This document shows, piece by piece, positions 17,943-27,275 of a stretch of 64,000 nt of DNA. The DNA comes from an uncultured Clostridia bacterium (lineage in GTDB: Bacteria > Bacillota > Clostridia > Christensenellales > UBA1242): assembly GCA_934747255.1 (NCBI GenBank), contig CAKVGH010000001.1:1-64000 (forward strand), written 5' to 3'. The position numbers were made by a program, and so were the translations under genes. Position 1 is the stretch's first letter. Every line of letters starts with the position of its first letter. A model generated the notes under the pieces. That model made no database searches. It was not told the origin of the DNA and saw nothing but the letters and a program-made list of their open reading frames with translations.

Positions 17943-19048
17943 TAAACCACACCCCAAATAAATGTCGAAATTGTTATTAAAAAGCCTAACACAAGTGTTG
18001 CAATTAAAAATAAATTAGTTTCCAGCGACTTGCTTGGCTTTGACTTTGCCGTAGGCATAAATGGTGACAAATAGTCCTTTGAAGACTCTATTTGTGGCAA
18101 AATGTAATTTTTGAAATCACTTGAAAGTTTTTGTGGAGATTGCTCGTCAATGTTATCACCAGATACTTCCTTTTGCACATTTACAAGTGATTGTTGCAAT
18201 TTTTTGAGTCGTGTTTCCTTAAATAGTTGTATGATTAAAAAAACTATTCCCACAATTAGCAAAACTAACACAAATATGGTAAAGATAAATGTAAATATAG
18301 GCGAATTGTTACTATACAAACTATTTAATTTTGAGTAAAAGTCGCCCATAAACAAGCCTTTTTCCTTTGCGAATGTCAAATACACACTCATAAAGTTGTT
18401 TGTAAAGTGCATTATCATACAAGGGAAAATACTATCACTAACAGAACCAACAAAGCCCATTATAATTCCAAGAATTGTAGCATAGAAAAATTGTTCTATG
18501 TTAAGGTGCATTAGTCCAAAGCAAAGTGCACTAATCAAAATTGCATACTTGTAGTTTGTTTCGTTGCCGACCTTTCGCATAACAAGTCCCCTATGCAAAA
18601 ATTCTTCGCAAAATCCCGGCAAAACTGCCACAAATAATACCCCTAGCAAAAACTTTGGAAAAGTATCGTAGGTATAACCCGCACTACCGCTAGAATACGA
18701 ATAGCCAAACATTGATAAAATTGAACTAAAAAAACTTGCAATAATTATATTTAGAAAAAACATTAGCAGTCCAATAGCAAAGCAAATTAAAATTGACTTG
18801 AAATTGATTTTTTTGAAACCGAAATCCTTAAAAACTTGCTTTGGTTTGCTTTTGAAAAGCCAGATAGAAAGCAAAAATGGAATGGTAAAAATCACTCCAA
18901 TTTGAATAACAATAGTTGCAACATTGCTTCTTATCATTGCGTCTTGTATCCACGAAAATGCACCCAAACTGGACGCAATTCTTACGCAAACAAAAGTAAG
19001 CAGTGCGATAAAATAAATTAAATATGTTTTGAATATTGTTTTGTTCAT
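17942..19048 (-). CDS. CPBP (CAAX-like) intramembrane protease
   Basis: A 368-residue membrane protein with about eight helices. The CPBP glutamate motif CEEFLHRG, the first histidine motif FGLMHLN and the second HFTNNF are all present, so the active site looks intact. Members process prenylated or bacteriocin-related proteins or act in self-immunity; the substrate here is unknown. The C-terminal part adds a hydrophilic insert (about 285-335) before a last helix. AGAGAG lies before the ATG, and it starts 10 bases after a homologous gene, indicating a tandem duplication. Confidence 0.85.
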   Translation of the reverse strand: MNKTIFKTYLIYFIALLTFVCVRIASSLGAFSWIQDAMIRSNVATIVIQIGVIFTIPFLLSIWLFKSKPKQVFKDFGFKKINFKSILICFAIGLLMFFLNIIIASFFSSILSMFGYSYSSGSAGYTYDTFPKFLLGVLFVAVLPGFCEEFLHRGLVMRKVGNETNYKYAILISALCFGLMHLNIEQFFYATILGIIMGFVGSVSDSIFPCMIMHFTNNFMSVYLTFAKEKGLFMGDFYSKLNSLYSNNSPIFTFIFTIFVLVLLIVGIVFLIIQLFKETRLKKLQQSLVNVQKEVSGDNIDEQSPQKLSSDFKNYILPQIESSKDYLSPFMPTAKSKPSKSLETNLFLIATLVLGFLITISTFIWGVV

Positions 19049-19058
19049 ATATGCTCTC

Positions 19059-20258
19059 TTAATTTACAAAAAATTGTGCCACTACCATAACAATCCATAA
19101 AAACGCACCGAATAGCAAACTCAAAATCAAAAATAAATCTGGCTTTTTTTGTGTGTTTGTTTGATTTATACTCTCACTTTTAGTGGTTAATGCGTTTTGT
19201 TCTACATCGCTTTGCTTTTCTTTGTTCAGTAATTTAGCATTACTATCACTTGAATTTTGAGAACTATTTTCATCTACAATGGTAATAACCTGATTTTTTT
19301 CAATTTCTTGACAATTTTTTGTTAGGCTATTTTGACTATTTTCCAAATTATTGTCTTGTTGTGGCACTATACTATCTATATTCGTTTTTTTAGCATTTTT
19401 TGACCAATTCTCAAAAGAAAAAGCCTTACATTCGCAATTTTTTGTGCATTTTTTTAATAGCACAAGCAACAAGTAAATAACGATTACGCTAACTATTGCA
19501 AGTAAAAATGGCAAAATGTGGTCAATTACTGTTGTATATGTTGTTGTGACTGGGGTTTCGGTTGTGCTTCCTTGTGCAATAAATGATAATAGTAAAATAT
19601 AAAAGTTGTTGAAAAAGTGTAGTATCATCGAAGACAAAATAGAACCAGTAATTACAACCACACTGGAAAGTACCATTCCAAGAACAAATTGATAAATACT
19701 CTGCTCAATGCTCAAATGCATTATGCAAAACATTAGTCCACTAATGACTATCGCTGTCCACTCGCCCTTTTTTCGCAAGCCATTTAGAGCAATACCCCTA
19801 AACAAACTTTCTTCACAAAAAGCAGGCATTACCGCAACAACAAATACGCTTAACAAAAACATTCCAAAATTGGATAGTTTTAGAAAACTAAAACTTGTCG
19901 AAGTATAGCCTAATTGACTCAATACATAGCCCATATAGTCAACTAAACTGGAAAAACCATACATTGCCACCAAACCGATAGCAATTACAATAATAATCTG
20001 TAAAAAATTGAGATTAAATTTAACTCTGCACGCAGATTTTATATTAGTTTTTGTAATCTTATTATAGACCAAAAAACAGCCTAAAAATACCAACTGATTT
20101 ATAGACAATGCCACATAGTAGTAAGTAGTATCATCTATTGCAGGAAAAAATCCTTTCAATAGCATTACTGCCACCGAGCCAATCAAAAGTGGTGCTACAA
20201 GCGACATTAAAAATGCTATCGAACTATCTTTTGAATTGTATTCTAACCTTGTGCCCAT
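19059..20258 (-). CDS. CPBP (CAAX-like) intramembrane protease, paralogue
   Basis: A 399-residue homologue of the next gene, with CEESLFRG, FCIMHLS and HFFNNF as the three active-site motifs, about eight helices and a longer Asn/Ser/Gln-rich hydrophilic region (about 285-370) before the final helix. AGGAGA lies 5 bases before the ATG at 20258, which fixes the start; an upstream in-frame start has no such box. Both paralogues keep the same plan, including the unusual tail, so they probably arose by duplication and lead an operon that ends with rlmH and tadA. Confidence 0.85.
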   Translation of the reverse strand: MGTRLEYNSKDSSIAFLMSLVAPLLIGSVAVMLLKGFFPAIDDTTYYYVALSINQLVFLGCFLVYNKITKTNIKSACRVKFNLNFLQIIIVIAIGLVAMYGFSSLVDYMGYVLSQLGYTSTSFSFLKLSNFGMFLLSVFVVAVMPAFCEESLFRGIALNGLRKKGEWTAIVISGLMFCIMHLSIEQSIYQFVLGMVLSSVVVITGSILSSMILHFFNNFYILLLSFIAQGSTTETPVTTTYTTVIDHILPFLLAIVSVIVIYLLLVLLKKCTKNCECKAFSFENWSKNAKKTNIDSIVPQQDNNLENSQNSLTKNCQEIEKNQVITIVDENSSQNSSDSNAKLLNKEKQSDVEQNALTTKSESINQTNTQKKPDLFLILSLLFGAFLWIVMVVAQFFVN

Positions 20259-20401
20259 ATTATCTCCTTGACAATGTTTTATCTTATTTGCAAAAAACAA
20301 TTAGTTGATTAACAAATCATACCTATAAAATTATCTTTAATAATATATAATAATTTTAGTAATTATAACTTAATATCTTTATTATTGCAATAAAATTAAA
20401 A

Positions 20402-20425
20402 TAAAAATCAGTGCTAATGCACTGA
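20402..20425 (-). terminator. Terminator of rpsU
   Basis: TCAGTGC (20408-20414), TAAT loop, GCACTGA (20419-20425), followed by T residues on the minus strand. Confidence 0.85.
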
Positions 20426-20434
20426 CTTAAAAAA

Positions 20435-20620
20435 CTATCTGTTTCTTTTTCTAGCTTCTTCGGACTTTAATTTTTTCTTAACGCTTGGTTTTTGATATGC
20501 TTCTTTTTTTCTTAAATCTCCGATGATGCCGTCTTTTTGACATTTACGCTTAAATCTTTTGATTGCGCTATCAACTGATTCGTTTTCGCCAACTCTTACT
20601 AAACTCAACTTACTCACCAC
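20435..20620 (-). CDS. rpsU: 30S ribosomal protein S21
   Basis: A basic small-subunit protein of 57-61 residues. ENESVDSAIKRFKRK and the C-terminal KPSVKKKLKSEEARKR are typical. The start is uncertain: two GTG codons (20620, 20617) overlap the AAGGTGGTGAG ribosome binding region, while a TTG at 20608 has proper spacing from it and gives MSLVRVGENES. It is transcribed alone and followed by a strong terminator. Confidence 0.93.
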   Translation of the reverse strand: MVSKLSLVRVGENESVDSAIKRFKRKCQKDGIIGDLRKKEAYQKPSVKKKLKSEEARKRNR

Positions 20621-20983
20621 CTTGTTTTATAATTTCAAGCACGATTATATCTAAAAAGCATTATTTTGTCAATGCTTTTGGGTCAATTTGCTTAAAAATT
20701 TGCACATTAAATTTTTAATGAAAAATAAAATTGTTTTATAACATATTTGTCGAGTTTTAATAGTAATTTTTGATAAACAATGCTTTTACTCTCTTTTAAG
20801 TTATTTAAGCCGAAAAACCTAATAAAAACTCTAATTACTTCGGTATAATGTTTGTAAAAAAATGTGCATTTTTGCTAAAAAATAACATTAGTTATAACTT
20901 TTTAACTACTTTTGCAAAATGGGGTTTTTGCTATGCCAAAAGATGTATAATGTGCTTGTAAAAATTATGTAAGGAGAAAAATT
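20621..20983. other. Intergenic region between divergent rpsU and a hypothetical gene
   Basis: AT-rich. A TATAAT at 20946-20951, 38 bases before the plus-strand gene, is the likely -10 box; the matching -35 is weak. No RNA structure was recognised. Confidence 0.45.
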
Positions 20984-21382
20984 ATGAGTAGAAATTCACA
21001 GGCAAAAGCCTTAATTAAAGAACTTGCAATGCAAGCAAAGGAAAGATTAAAAAATTCAAATTATTCGCAAATTGATGGAAGTTTTGGTTACAAAAAGCCA
21101 TTTGATAGACGAAATTATAAAGTCCTATCAAAAATGGATTGCAAAAAGCCAGATATTACAATAAAAATTATTAACGATACCGTAGATGAAGAAAATTTTA
21201 ACCGTAGAGTATACGCTCTTTTACAAGAAAACGAAGATATTTCTAACCCACTTAACAAATTGATTGATAAGGAAGCATTTGATTCTTTTAGTGAATTTGA
21301 ACAGGAAAAGTACATTTTGGAACTTGCCGACAAATACACCAAAGCAAGAGAAAACTATCTGCAACAATCATCAGGTTGTTAA
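20984..21382 (+). CDS. Hypothetical protein, 132 residues
   Basis: A soluble, charged, mainly helical protein starting MSRNSQAKALIKELAMQAKERL. I do not recognise it. AAGGAG lies 9 bases before the ATG and a TATAAT sits upstream, so it is clearly a real gene. The second half is acidic (NEDISNPLNKLIDKEAF, FSEFEQEKYILELADKY) and the end carries a single Cys (SSGC). It stands alone between rpsU and the tRNA cluster. No nuclease, DNA-binding or metal motif is visible. Confidence 0.6.
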   Translation: MSRNSQAKALIKELAMQAKERLKNSNYSQIDGSFGYKKPFDRRNYKVLSKMDCKKPDITIKIINDTVDEENFNRRVYALLQENEDISNPLNKLIDKEAFDSFSEFEQEKYILELADKYTKARENYLQQSSGC

Positions 21383-21934
21383 ATTTTTTTGGTTAAAAAT
21401 TTTTATTAGGATTATCTCTAAAAAATTTTCCAAATAACAATTGGTTTTTAATAAATTTATCAGCAAGCAAATTGTTTTTAACTACTAAAAAATAACAATT
21501 AAAACCACTCAACGCTAAATCAATTTTCAAAAGGTTTTATTCACCCCACCCGCAACAATAACCAACATTTTACACAAAAAAGACACTTAATACAAAGTGC
21601 CTTTTTTGTTAAAATATTTTTAGTAATTTTTTGTATATTCAAATGAATATAAAATTGATTTTTTACTCATTTATTTTTTTACCCAATTTTTATAAGTTAC
21701 AATATTTCTTACTTATACTATCTTTTCCAAACTGTCTTTTAATAATTTGTAAAGCATAATCTTTAATGTGATTATTTCGTAATGAAGACGCACATAAATC
21801 TTGCAAAAATATTGGTTTAATATTGTTGTAAATTTTGCATATCAACAACAATTATATTCTTCATACAGTTTCCAGCCTTTTTTAATTTCGCTAAAAATAA
21901 AAAACCAAACTCAAAATTAGGGTTTGGTCTTTGT
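21383..21934. other. Gene-free stretch of 550 bases
   Basis: AT-rich sequence holding one likely terminator (21576-21607) and otherwise no supported feature. The tRNA cluster is transcribed towards it from the right. Confidence 0.5.
21576..21607. terminator. Possible bidirectional terminator
   Basis: AAAAAAGACACTT and AAGTGCCTTTTTT pair except at one position. It could end the hypothetical gene or the tRNA transcript. Confidence 0.6.
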
Positions 21935-22018
21935 TTGGTGCGGATGAAGGGACTTGAACCCCCAAGGTTTCCCGCTAGATCCTAAGTCTAGTGCGTCTGC
22001 CAATTTCGCCACATCCGC
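21935..22018 (-). tRNA. tRNA-Leu (anticodon UAG)
   Basis: Cloverleaf with 7-bp acceptor GCGGATG/CATCCGC, loop CTTAGGA giving anticodon UAG, a long variable arm and an encoded CCA. Last gene of a five-tRNA minus-strand cluster. Confidence 0.95.
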
Positions 22019-22064
22019 ATAAAATAAATGTTCCATTCCGCAAATACTAGGGAACGGAACACTT

Positions 22065-22141
22065 TGGTGACCCATCGGGGATTCGAACCCCGGACAACCG
22101 GATTAAAAGTCAGGTGCTCTACCAGCTGAGCTAATGAGTCA
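22065..22141 (-). tRNA. tRNA-Lys (anticodon UUU)
   Basis: Loop CTTTTAA, encoded CCA, T-arm GGGGTTCGAATCCCC. The anticodon stem is CCTGA/TCCGG, which leaves one internal U-C mismatch (positions 29-41). Confidence 0.93.
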
Positions 22142-22234
22142 TAGTTGACAACTATATTATTATATTGAAATAATTTACAGTTGTCAATGTTTTTTCAAAA
22201 AAATTTCAAATAGGTGTTATAGCAATTACGCTAA

Positions 22235-22309
22235 TGGTTGGGGTGGCAAGATTTGAACTTACGCGTGAGGGAGTCAAAGTCCCTTGCCTTACCGCTTGGC
22301 TACACCCCA
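22235..22309 (-). tRNA. tRNA-Gln (anticodon UUG)
   Basis: Acceptor TGGGGTG/CACCCCA, loop CTTTGAC with anticodon UUG, encoded CCA. Confidence 0.95.
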
Positions 22310-22325
22310 TCAGGCCTATTTGAAA

Positions 22326-22402
22326 TGGTGCGTTTGAAGAGATTCGAACTCCCGACCCTCGCCTTAGAAGGGCGATGCTCTATCCAACTGAGCTACAAAC
22401 GC
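22326..22402 (-). tRNA. tRNA-Arg (anticodon UCU)
   Basis: Acceptor GCGTTTG/CAAACGC, stem TCGCC/GGCGA around loop CTTCTAA, encoded CCA. Confidence 0.95.
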
Positions 22403-22409
22403 ATAATAT

Positions 22410-22483
22410 TGGAGCGGGTGATGGGAATCGGACCCACGCAGCCAGCTTGGAAGGCTGGAACTCTACCACTGAGCTACACCCGC
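22410..22483 (-). tRNA. tRNA-Gly (anticodon UCC)
   Basis: Acceptor GCGGGTG/CACCCGC, stem CCAGC/GCTGG around loop CTTCCAA, encoded CCA. First gene of the cluster, directly after the promoter. Confidence 0.95.
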
Positions 22484-22493
22484 AACGCAATTT

Positions 22494-22522
22494 AATATAT
22501 CACAAAACAATCAATATGTCAA
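22494..22522 (-). promoter_or_regulatory. Promoter of the five-tRNA cluster
   Basis: Minus strand TTGACA (22517-22522), 17 bp, TATATT (22494-22499), 11 bases before the 5' end of tRNA-Gly. Confidence 0.85.
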
Positions 22523-22636
22523 CTATAAATTTTTGAATATTAAAAAAAATTTTGAAAAATATTATTATCAAAAAGCAAAAATATTATTTGCAAATATTAA
22601 AATGCAAAGCATATCAAATCAATGTTAAAAAAACGC

Positions 22637-22665
22637 TTGAAAAATCTATAATAATATGCTAAACT
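22637..22665 (+). promoter_or_regulatory. Promoter of tRNA-Glu
   Basis: TTGAAA (22637-22642), 17 bp, TAAACT (22660-22665), 20 bases before the mature 5' end. Confidence 0.7.
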
Positions 22666-22684
22666 TTTGAAGTTTGATAAATAT

Positions 22685-22760
22685 GCTCTCGTCGTCTAGT
22701 GGCCTAGGACGCTGGCCTCTCACGCCGGTAACACGGGTTCGAGTCCCGTCGAGAGTACCA
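22685..22760 (+). tRNA. tRNA-Glu (anticodon CUC)
   Basis: Stem CTGGC/GCCGG around loop CTCTCAC, T-arm CGGGTTCGAGTCCCG, encoded CCA; G1-U72 closes the acceptor. It reads GAG; the UUC isoacceptor must lie elsewhere. Confidence 0.95.
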
Positions 22761-22766
22761 AACAAA

Positions 22767-22818
22767 AACCATCAGTGCGATAGTGCAAATTGCAATTATT
22801 CATCGCTGATGGTTTTTT
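22767..22818 (+). terminator. Terminator of tRNA-Glu
   Basis: AACCATCAG-GCGAT pairs with ATCGC-TGATGGTT (one bulged T), followed by a T run. Confidence 0.85.
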
Positions 22819-23016
22819 ATGCTTTGAAATTTTTTACGATATACATTTTTTTTATCAATTACTTTTTTACTCTTAAAAAATTGCTTTTTTTATCTAATAC
22901 AAAATATGCACAAATTATTGAAACCAAAACTATTGCTGAAATAATAACGGCACTTAAATTTGTTAAAACTCTTTCAATTAGATATTCAAGTGCTATTTTA
23001 CGAAATATCAAAAAAA

Positions 23017-23595
23017 TTATTGAAAGTTCTTTTCTAGCAACATAAATGGTTTTTTGCAACTAAAATCTGTGCCTAACTTTAAGCCAAAGCTTTTTATTAG
23101 GTTTTCTAAAATTTCAAATTTTTCTTCTTTTGATTTATTTTTTATTGTTTCAAACTCTTCTACTTCAATAAAATTTCCTAGTCCCTTTACACACTGAATA
23201 TTAAGACAAACTTCGCCTTTTTTTAATTCATTATTTTCGTTTACATAGTCGCACCAATTTGTAAGTCCCAAATAACTAAAAATATTTTTTGCCTTTTGAA
23301 TGTCATCAATGACCAATTTTTCTTTTACTTCATCAATGACATTGCCATTATCGTCCAATTGTTTATTTTTGTAGATAATATATTTTTTATCGAGATTTTT
23401 TCCAGTAATATTTCTAATAATTACCGAATTTTTTAACAATTCTTTGTACGATACTTTTTTTATTTCTTCCCTATCGAATGTCGTAAAGTATGTGTCGTGA
23501 TTAAAATATTGTTCAATAAATTTATAGCCTAATTGTTCAAGGCATTGTTTGACTTTTTCAATATTATCATTTACTTGCACGCAAATTTCTGTCAT
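23017..23595 (-). CDS. CYTH-domain protein (class IV adenylate cyclase / ThTPase-like)
   Basis: A 192-residue protein with the CYTH pattern of charged beta-strands lining a tunnel: the N-terminal EICVQVND in place of ExExK, VIIRNI, KYIIYKNKQ, the central helix IDDIQKAKNIFSYLGL, and CVKGLGNFIEVEEFE matching the GLGxFxEIE strand of CyaB-like enzymes. Such enzymes hydrolyse or cyclise triphosphates in the cytoplasm. The N-terminal ExExK is imperfect, so substrate and activity are uncertain. GGAG lies 9 bases before the ATG. It is transcribed alone. Confidence 0.75.
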   Translation of the reverse strand: MTEICVQVNDNIEKVKQCLEQLGYKFIEQYFNHDTYFTTFDREEIKKVSYKELLKNSVIIRNITGKNLDKKYIIYKNKQLDDNGNVIDEVKEKLVIDDIQKAKNIFSYLGLTNWCDYVNENNELKKGEVCLNIQCVKGLGNFIEVEEFETIKNKSKEEKFEILENLIKSFGLKLGTDFSCKKPFMLLEKNFQ

Positions 23596-23712
23596 AGTTT
23601 TTCTCCTATTACAATAAATTTTTTTATAAAAGTATAAATTATTATTTACTGATAAAATCTAATTTTTTCTATAATTTTACTAAAAAATCATACTTTTTGC
23701 AATTTTTTCATT

Positions 23713-23743
23713 AAAAAATATGGCTTTTTGCCATATTTTTTTT
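23713..23743. terminator. Terminator after the beta-helix lipoprotein gene
   Basis: AAAAAATATGGC, loop TTTTT, GCCATATTTTTT; a strong hairpin that works in both directions, directly after the lipoprotein stop codon on the minus strand. Confidence 0.85.
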
Positions 23744-23749
23744 GATTTT

Positions 23750-24940
23750 TTAGTTTTGTGTAACTGTATTGTTTTGTGATGCAACTTTTCCTAAACCACC
23801 GCTTAATGTAACATTATTGAGTGAAACAGTTGCGTACGAAACTGCCGTTTGTCCTTCCTTGTAGGTTGAAACTTCTTCAACGCCGTAGCCATTTACACTA
23901 CTAAAACTTCCGCCATTAACAGTTATGTTTAATGTTTTTTTGTAGCCTACTGCTGAATCAACAATCAATGCACTACCTGTTGGTTCTGCACCATTGCCGT
24001 TATATTTTGGAGCACTATATGTTCCAGTCGCTGTAACAGTACAATTATCTAAAACATAAGTACCACTCTTTGTATAAATTCCAGAGCCACCATTAAATGT
24101 GCAATTTGTAAAAGAATAGTTTGCATTAGATGCCAAATATACACCAAGATTTTCTTCTCCGCCTTCCATTACAACATTTTGGAAAGTGAATTTTGCTCCT
24201 TCACAAGAGCCATTTGTATAAAAGCCACCATAGTAACCATAAAGTTTTACATCTTGAACAGTAATGTCCAAATTATCTTTTCCATTTGCCATTAGTCCAT
24301 AATAGCAACCATCTTTATCTGTTTTAGAGCCAATCGAGCCAGTTTTTTTACTGTCTTTAACTGTTGCTTTAATACCATATTCAAAGTAAACATTAGTTTT
24401 GTTTACCAATCCATAAGTACAAAGATTTAATTCTTCTTCGATATTATGTCCATTAAGGTCAAGCACAAAATCGTATGCTCTTAAAACACTCTTTACTGTG
24501 ATATCACCATTGTATGCGCCATCTGTGTAACCTGCAATATTTTCATAAAGCACGATTTCGTTAGCCACTTCAAAAGCATTAAGTAGTTCTGCTCTTGTTC
24601 TTACAGCAAGAGAGTATGTACCACTATTATTGACAACTCCTTCGCCAGACAACTTACCTTGCACCATAAGTGTACCATTGTTTGTAATTGTTCCAGCATT
24701 TGTTAAAGTTACATCTTGTTTGATAGTTACTATAACATCGCTAGCAATTTCCAACTTTTCACCACTAGGAATTTCCATGTTAGATACAACTACAATATCT
24801 TTGTTGTTCGCATTTGCTAATGCACCTTTTAATTCTTCAAATGTTGTTACTTGAAGCTTTGCATTTCCACAAGCAACCAAGCAAAGTGATGACAACACTA
24901 ATACAAGTATGCTTGCAAACGCAAGAAATTTCTTTTTCAT
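23750..24940 (-). CDS. Lipoprotein with right-handed beta-helix repeats
   Basis: A 396-residue lipoprotein: MKKK, hydrophobic core, lipobox LVAC (Cys24). From residue 60 on it consists of short turns with N, G, T and V ladders (VTLTNAGTITNNGTLMVQG, FTNCTFNGGSGIYTKSGTY), the pattern of parallel beta-helix proteins such as pectate-lyase-like surface adhesins. FEELKGALANAN at the start of the mature part resembles the beginning of many such helices. No lyase catalytic set is apparent. GGAGG lies 9 bases before the ATG. It probably sits on the cell surface and binds or cleaves a polymer. Confidence 0.75.
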   Translation of the reverse strand: MKKKFLAFASILVLVLSSLCLVACGNAKLQVTTFEELKGALANANNKDIVVVSNMEIPSGEKLEIASDVIVTIKQDVTLTNAGTITNNGTLMVQGKLSGEGVVNNSGTYSLAVRTRAELLNAFEVANEIVLYENIAGYTDGAYNGDITVKSVLRAYDFVLDLNGHNIEEELNLCTYGLVNKTNVYFEYGIKATVKDSKKTGSIGSKTDKDGCYYGLMANGKDNLDITVQDVKLYGYYGGFYTNGSCEGAKFTFQNVVMEGGEENLGVYLASNANYSFTNCTFNGGSGIYTKSGTYVLDNCTVTATGTYSAPKYNGNGAEPTGSALIVDSAVGYKKTLNITVNGGSFSSVNGYGVEEVSTYKEGQTAVSYATVSLNNVTLSGGLGKVASQNNTVTQN

Positions 24941-25075
24941 TTTTCTACCTCCATTAACCTTATTATATTTATCATATTTCCCATTGTCAAAAAAAATCCA
25001 TACTTTTTTTGCATTTTCTGTCTAAATATAATTTTTATTAGTTTTCGTAGTTTTATTTTTAGTATGCAAGTTAAA

Positions 25076-25103
25076 AACAAAAATCATAACTTTTTAGGTT
25101 ATG
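25076..25103 (-). terminator. Terminator of cdd
   Basis: CATAAC (25085-25090), 7-base loop, GTTATG (25098-25103), followed on the minus strand by a T run. Confidence 0.75.
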
Positions 25104-25116
25104 CTTTTTATCAAAA

Positions 25117-25536
25117 TTACATTTCAAAAGAATTAGGGAGTAAGTCTTTCACACAAAATTCTTTATATTCTGTTAATGACTTTGCACAGATAATTTTAGA
25201 ATCTGGCATAAATTCTGCCATAACTTGCCTACACATTCCGCAAGGGTATGTAAAGTTTTTGTCATTTGATATTACCACCAGTTTTTCAAACTCCTTTTCA
25301 CCATTAGATATAGCCGAAAAAATCGCACTCCTCTCGGCACAACAACCTACCGGAAAACTTGAATTTTCAACATTAGTTCCAACAAACACCTTACCACTTT
25401 TTGTTAGTAGAACTGCTCCCACTGGAAAATTTGAATAAGGAGAATATGAATTGTCTTTTGCTTTAATAGCCAGTTTAATTAAGTCTTCATTTGAAAAATT
25501 TTCACTTTTTTCCATATTTTTCTTTAATTTTTGCAT
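25117..25536 (-). CDS. cdd: Cytidine deaminase
   Basis: A 139-residue zinc enzyme of pyrimidine salvage that deaminates cytidine to uridine. YSPYSNFPVGAVLL, the zinc-site CAERSAIFSAIS and PCGMCRQVMAEF are the three family motifs; GTNVENSSFPVG binds the ribose. The ATG at 25536 is chosen because GGAG lies 6 bases upstream; an ATG four codons earlier contains that GGAG itself. Transcribed alone. Confidence 0.95.
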   Translation of the reverse strand: MQKLKKNMEKSENFSNEDLIKLAIKAKDNSYSPYSNFPVGAVLLTKSGKVFVGTNVENSSFPVGCCAERSAIFSAISNGEKEFEKLVVISNDKNFTYPCGMCRQVMAEFMPDSKIICAKSLTEYKEFCVKDLLPNSFEM

Positions 25537-25794
25537 ATTTTTCTCCATTTTTTTTGATTTTTTATAAATTTACGCTTATATTTTATCATATAACAAAAAA
25601 TTATCATAATCATAAAATCTCTCGTTTCAAAAATTTATGGCGATTTTAGAAATAATTAGGTATTGCATTCTTGCACTAAAATTAAAAAAATAGTATAATA
25701 AATATTAAGTATTTTTGTTAATACAAACTAATGACACAAATTTTTTATTTTGAATAATCACTTAAATTCAATATAAATACTATCAGGAGAAATT

Positions 25795-27114
25795 ATGAAA
25801 AATACAGTTACTATTACCCCAGAAAAACAAAAAACATCGCCATTGCCAAGACTTTTAACATTGTTTACACTAATTGCGATAATAGTAGTTTTTATTACTG
25901 GTATTGGAATTTTAATAGGTATCAATGCAAACAGGAATATAAATAATATCGAAAGTGTAGAAGTAAATGTTAAGTCGGTGTTAAGCCAAGAAGACAATAA
26001 TCAAATTTCTATCATTACAACCGAAAATACGGAATACATAATTTTCTCCGTAATTGGCGAACACTTAAACTTTTATGAAGTAAAGGTGCTAGAAAACAAT
26101 TCCGTAAAACTATTTGTTCTAAAAAACAGCAATAATGTTTTTGGTGTTGAAAGTTCCGTTTATAATCTTGACACTCAAACTGCGTTAAAAATTGCAAGCG
26201 ACGACATCAAAATAGGTATTGGTTTTCTAAGTGGCTTTGCTGTTTTGTTTATTCTTTTATTAGTATTACATATACTTAAAATCAAAAAAGTGCGTAAAAC
26301 AACCGAAATTGATGTTTTGGAAAAATGTTTTAACATTCCATTTAACTCACCCGCCCGAAACAAATTTGTATTATTTGGAATGTTTCCACTACTTGCCGTG
26401 CTTGTTGGATTTATAATTGCAGTTTTAATCGAAGGCTCAAAAGATGATACAACGACAAAATTTAATATTTTGATTTGGACAACACTTGCGATATTTGTAG
26501 TATTTGCTGTATTCTGCATTGTTGGAACTATTCTTATTCAAAAAAAGACCCGAAAATTCTTTGATAAAATTTATTCTTTTAATCTCTACGAATACGAAGA
26601 TGAAGTTGAAAATTCTTTTCTTGACTTACAAAATGACATTTTATTCAAGTTTGACGAAAACGGCTTTATTACCGACCACGAAAAAATGCGTGAAATTGAA
26701 AGTCAAATGTTCGAAGATATGGCACAAGAAGAAGCTGTGCAAAATCACGAAGTCGATAAAGAGATTTTCAAAAAAGCCCTTGCAAATCAGTTTGATGAAA
26801 GTATTTTGAAAGACCAAAATTTGCCCGACTTTATTCCGTACGCAGACCTAAAATTATACTTGCGAGTAGTATTTAGACCTGACGGAACGATTATGGCATA
26901 CATCTTCTCCAATCTGCCACAAGAAAACCAATTTAACCTTAAAAAAGACATTATGATTGAACTATCGCCTGACTCCTATTACTATATCAAAAAATATCAT
27001 ATCAAGGTTGATGGACTAATAAAATTTATGAATAATCGCCCAAAGCTAATGAAAAAATATTGCAAAGGCAAACCAAATATTCAGGACTTAACTGACTCAA
27101 ATGATAATTTATAA
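25795..27114 (+). CDS. Four-helix membrane protein of unknown function
   Basis: A 439-residue protein with membrane helices near residues 22-45, 145-168, 197-222 and 235-260, an extracellular domain of about 95 residues between helices 1 and 2, and a cytoplasmic acidic C-terminal domain of about 170 residues (DEVENSFLDLQNDILFKFDE, LPDFIPYADLKLYLRVVFR). I recognise no family. AGGAG lies 6 bases before the ATG. It is a single-gene unit ending in a good terminator. Confidence 0.6.
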   Translation: MKNTVTITPEKQKTSPLPRLLTLFTLIAIIVVFITGIGILIGINANRNINNIESVEVNVKSVLSQEDNNQISIITTENTEYIIFSVIGEHLNFYEVKVLENNSVKLFVLKNSNNVFGVESSVYNLDTQTALKIASDDIKIGIGFLSGFAVLFILLLVLHILKIKKVRKTTEIDVLEKCFNIPFNSPARNKFVLFGMFPLLAVLVGFIIAVLIEGSKDDTTTKFNILIWTTLAIFVVFAVFCIVGTILIQKKTRKFFDKIYSFNLYEYEDEVENSFLDLQNDILFKFDENGFITDHEKMREIESQMFEDMAQEEAVQNHEVDKEIFKKALANQFDESILKDQNLPDFIPYADLKLYLRVVFRPDGTIMAYIFSNLPQENQFNLKKDIMIELSPDSYYYIKKYHIKVDGLIKFMNNRPKLMKKYCKGKPNIQDLTDSNDNL

Positions 27115-27120
27115 TATAAT

Positions 27121-27160
27121 GGCTAAAATGCTGTAAAATGCGACTTTTAGCCTTTTTTTT
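27121..27160 (+). terminator. Terminator of the membrane protein gene
   Basis: GGCTAAAA (27121-27128) pairs with TTTTAGCC (27145-27152), followed by eight T residues. Confidence 0.85.
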
Positions 27161-27275
27161 ATTGATTTTTTGAGATTTTTTATTAAAATATGAGATTTTT
27201 TTGAGTTTTTTATGGGATTTTTTATTTTTCTATTTACTCAATTTACACAATATAGTTTACGAAAAATTAAAAAAC

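Noticed and set aside
22238..22495. Plus-strand ORF across the tRNA cluster
   Set aside because: It is the complement of three tRNA genes; the apparent protein is a translation of tRNA sequence.
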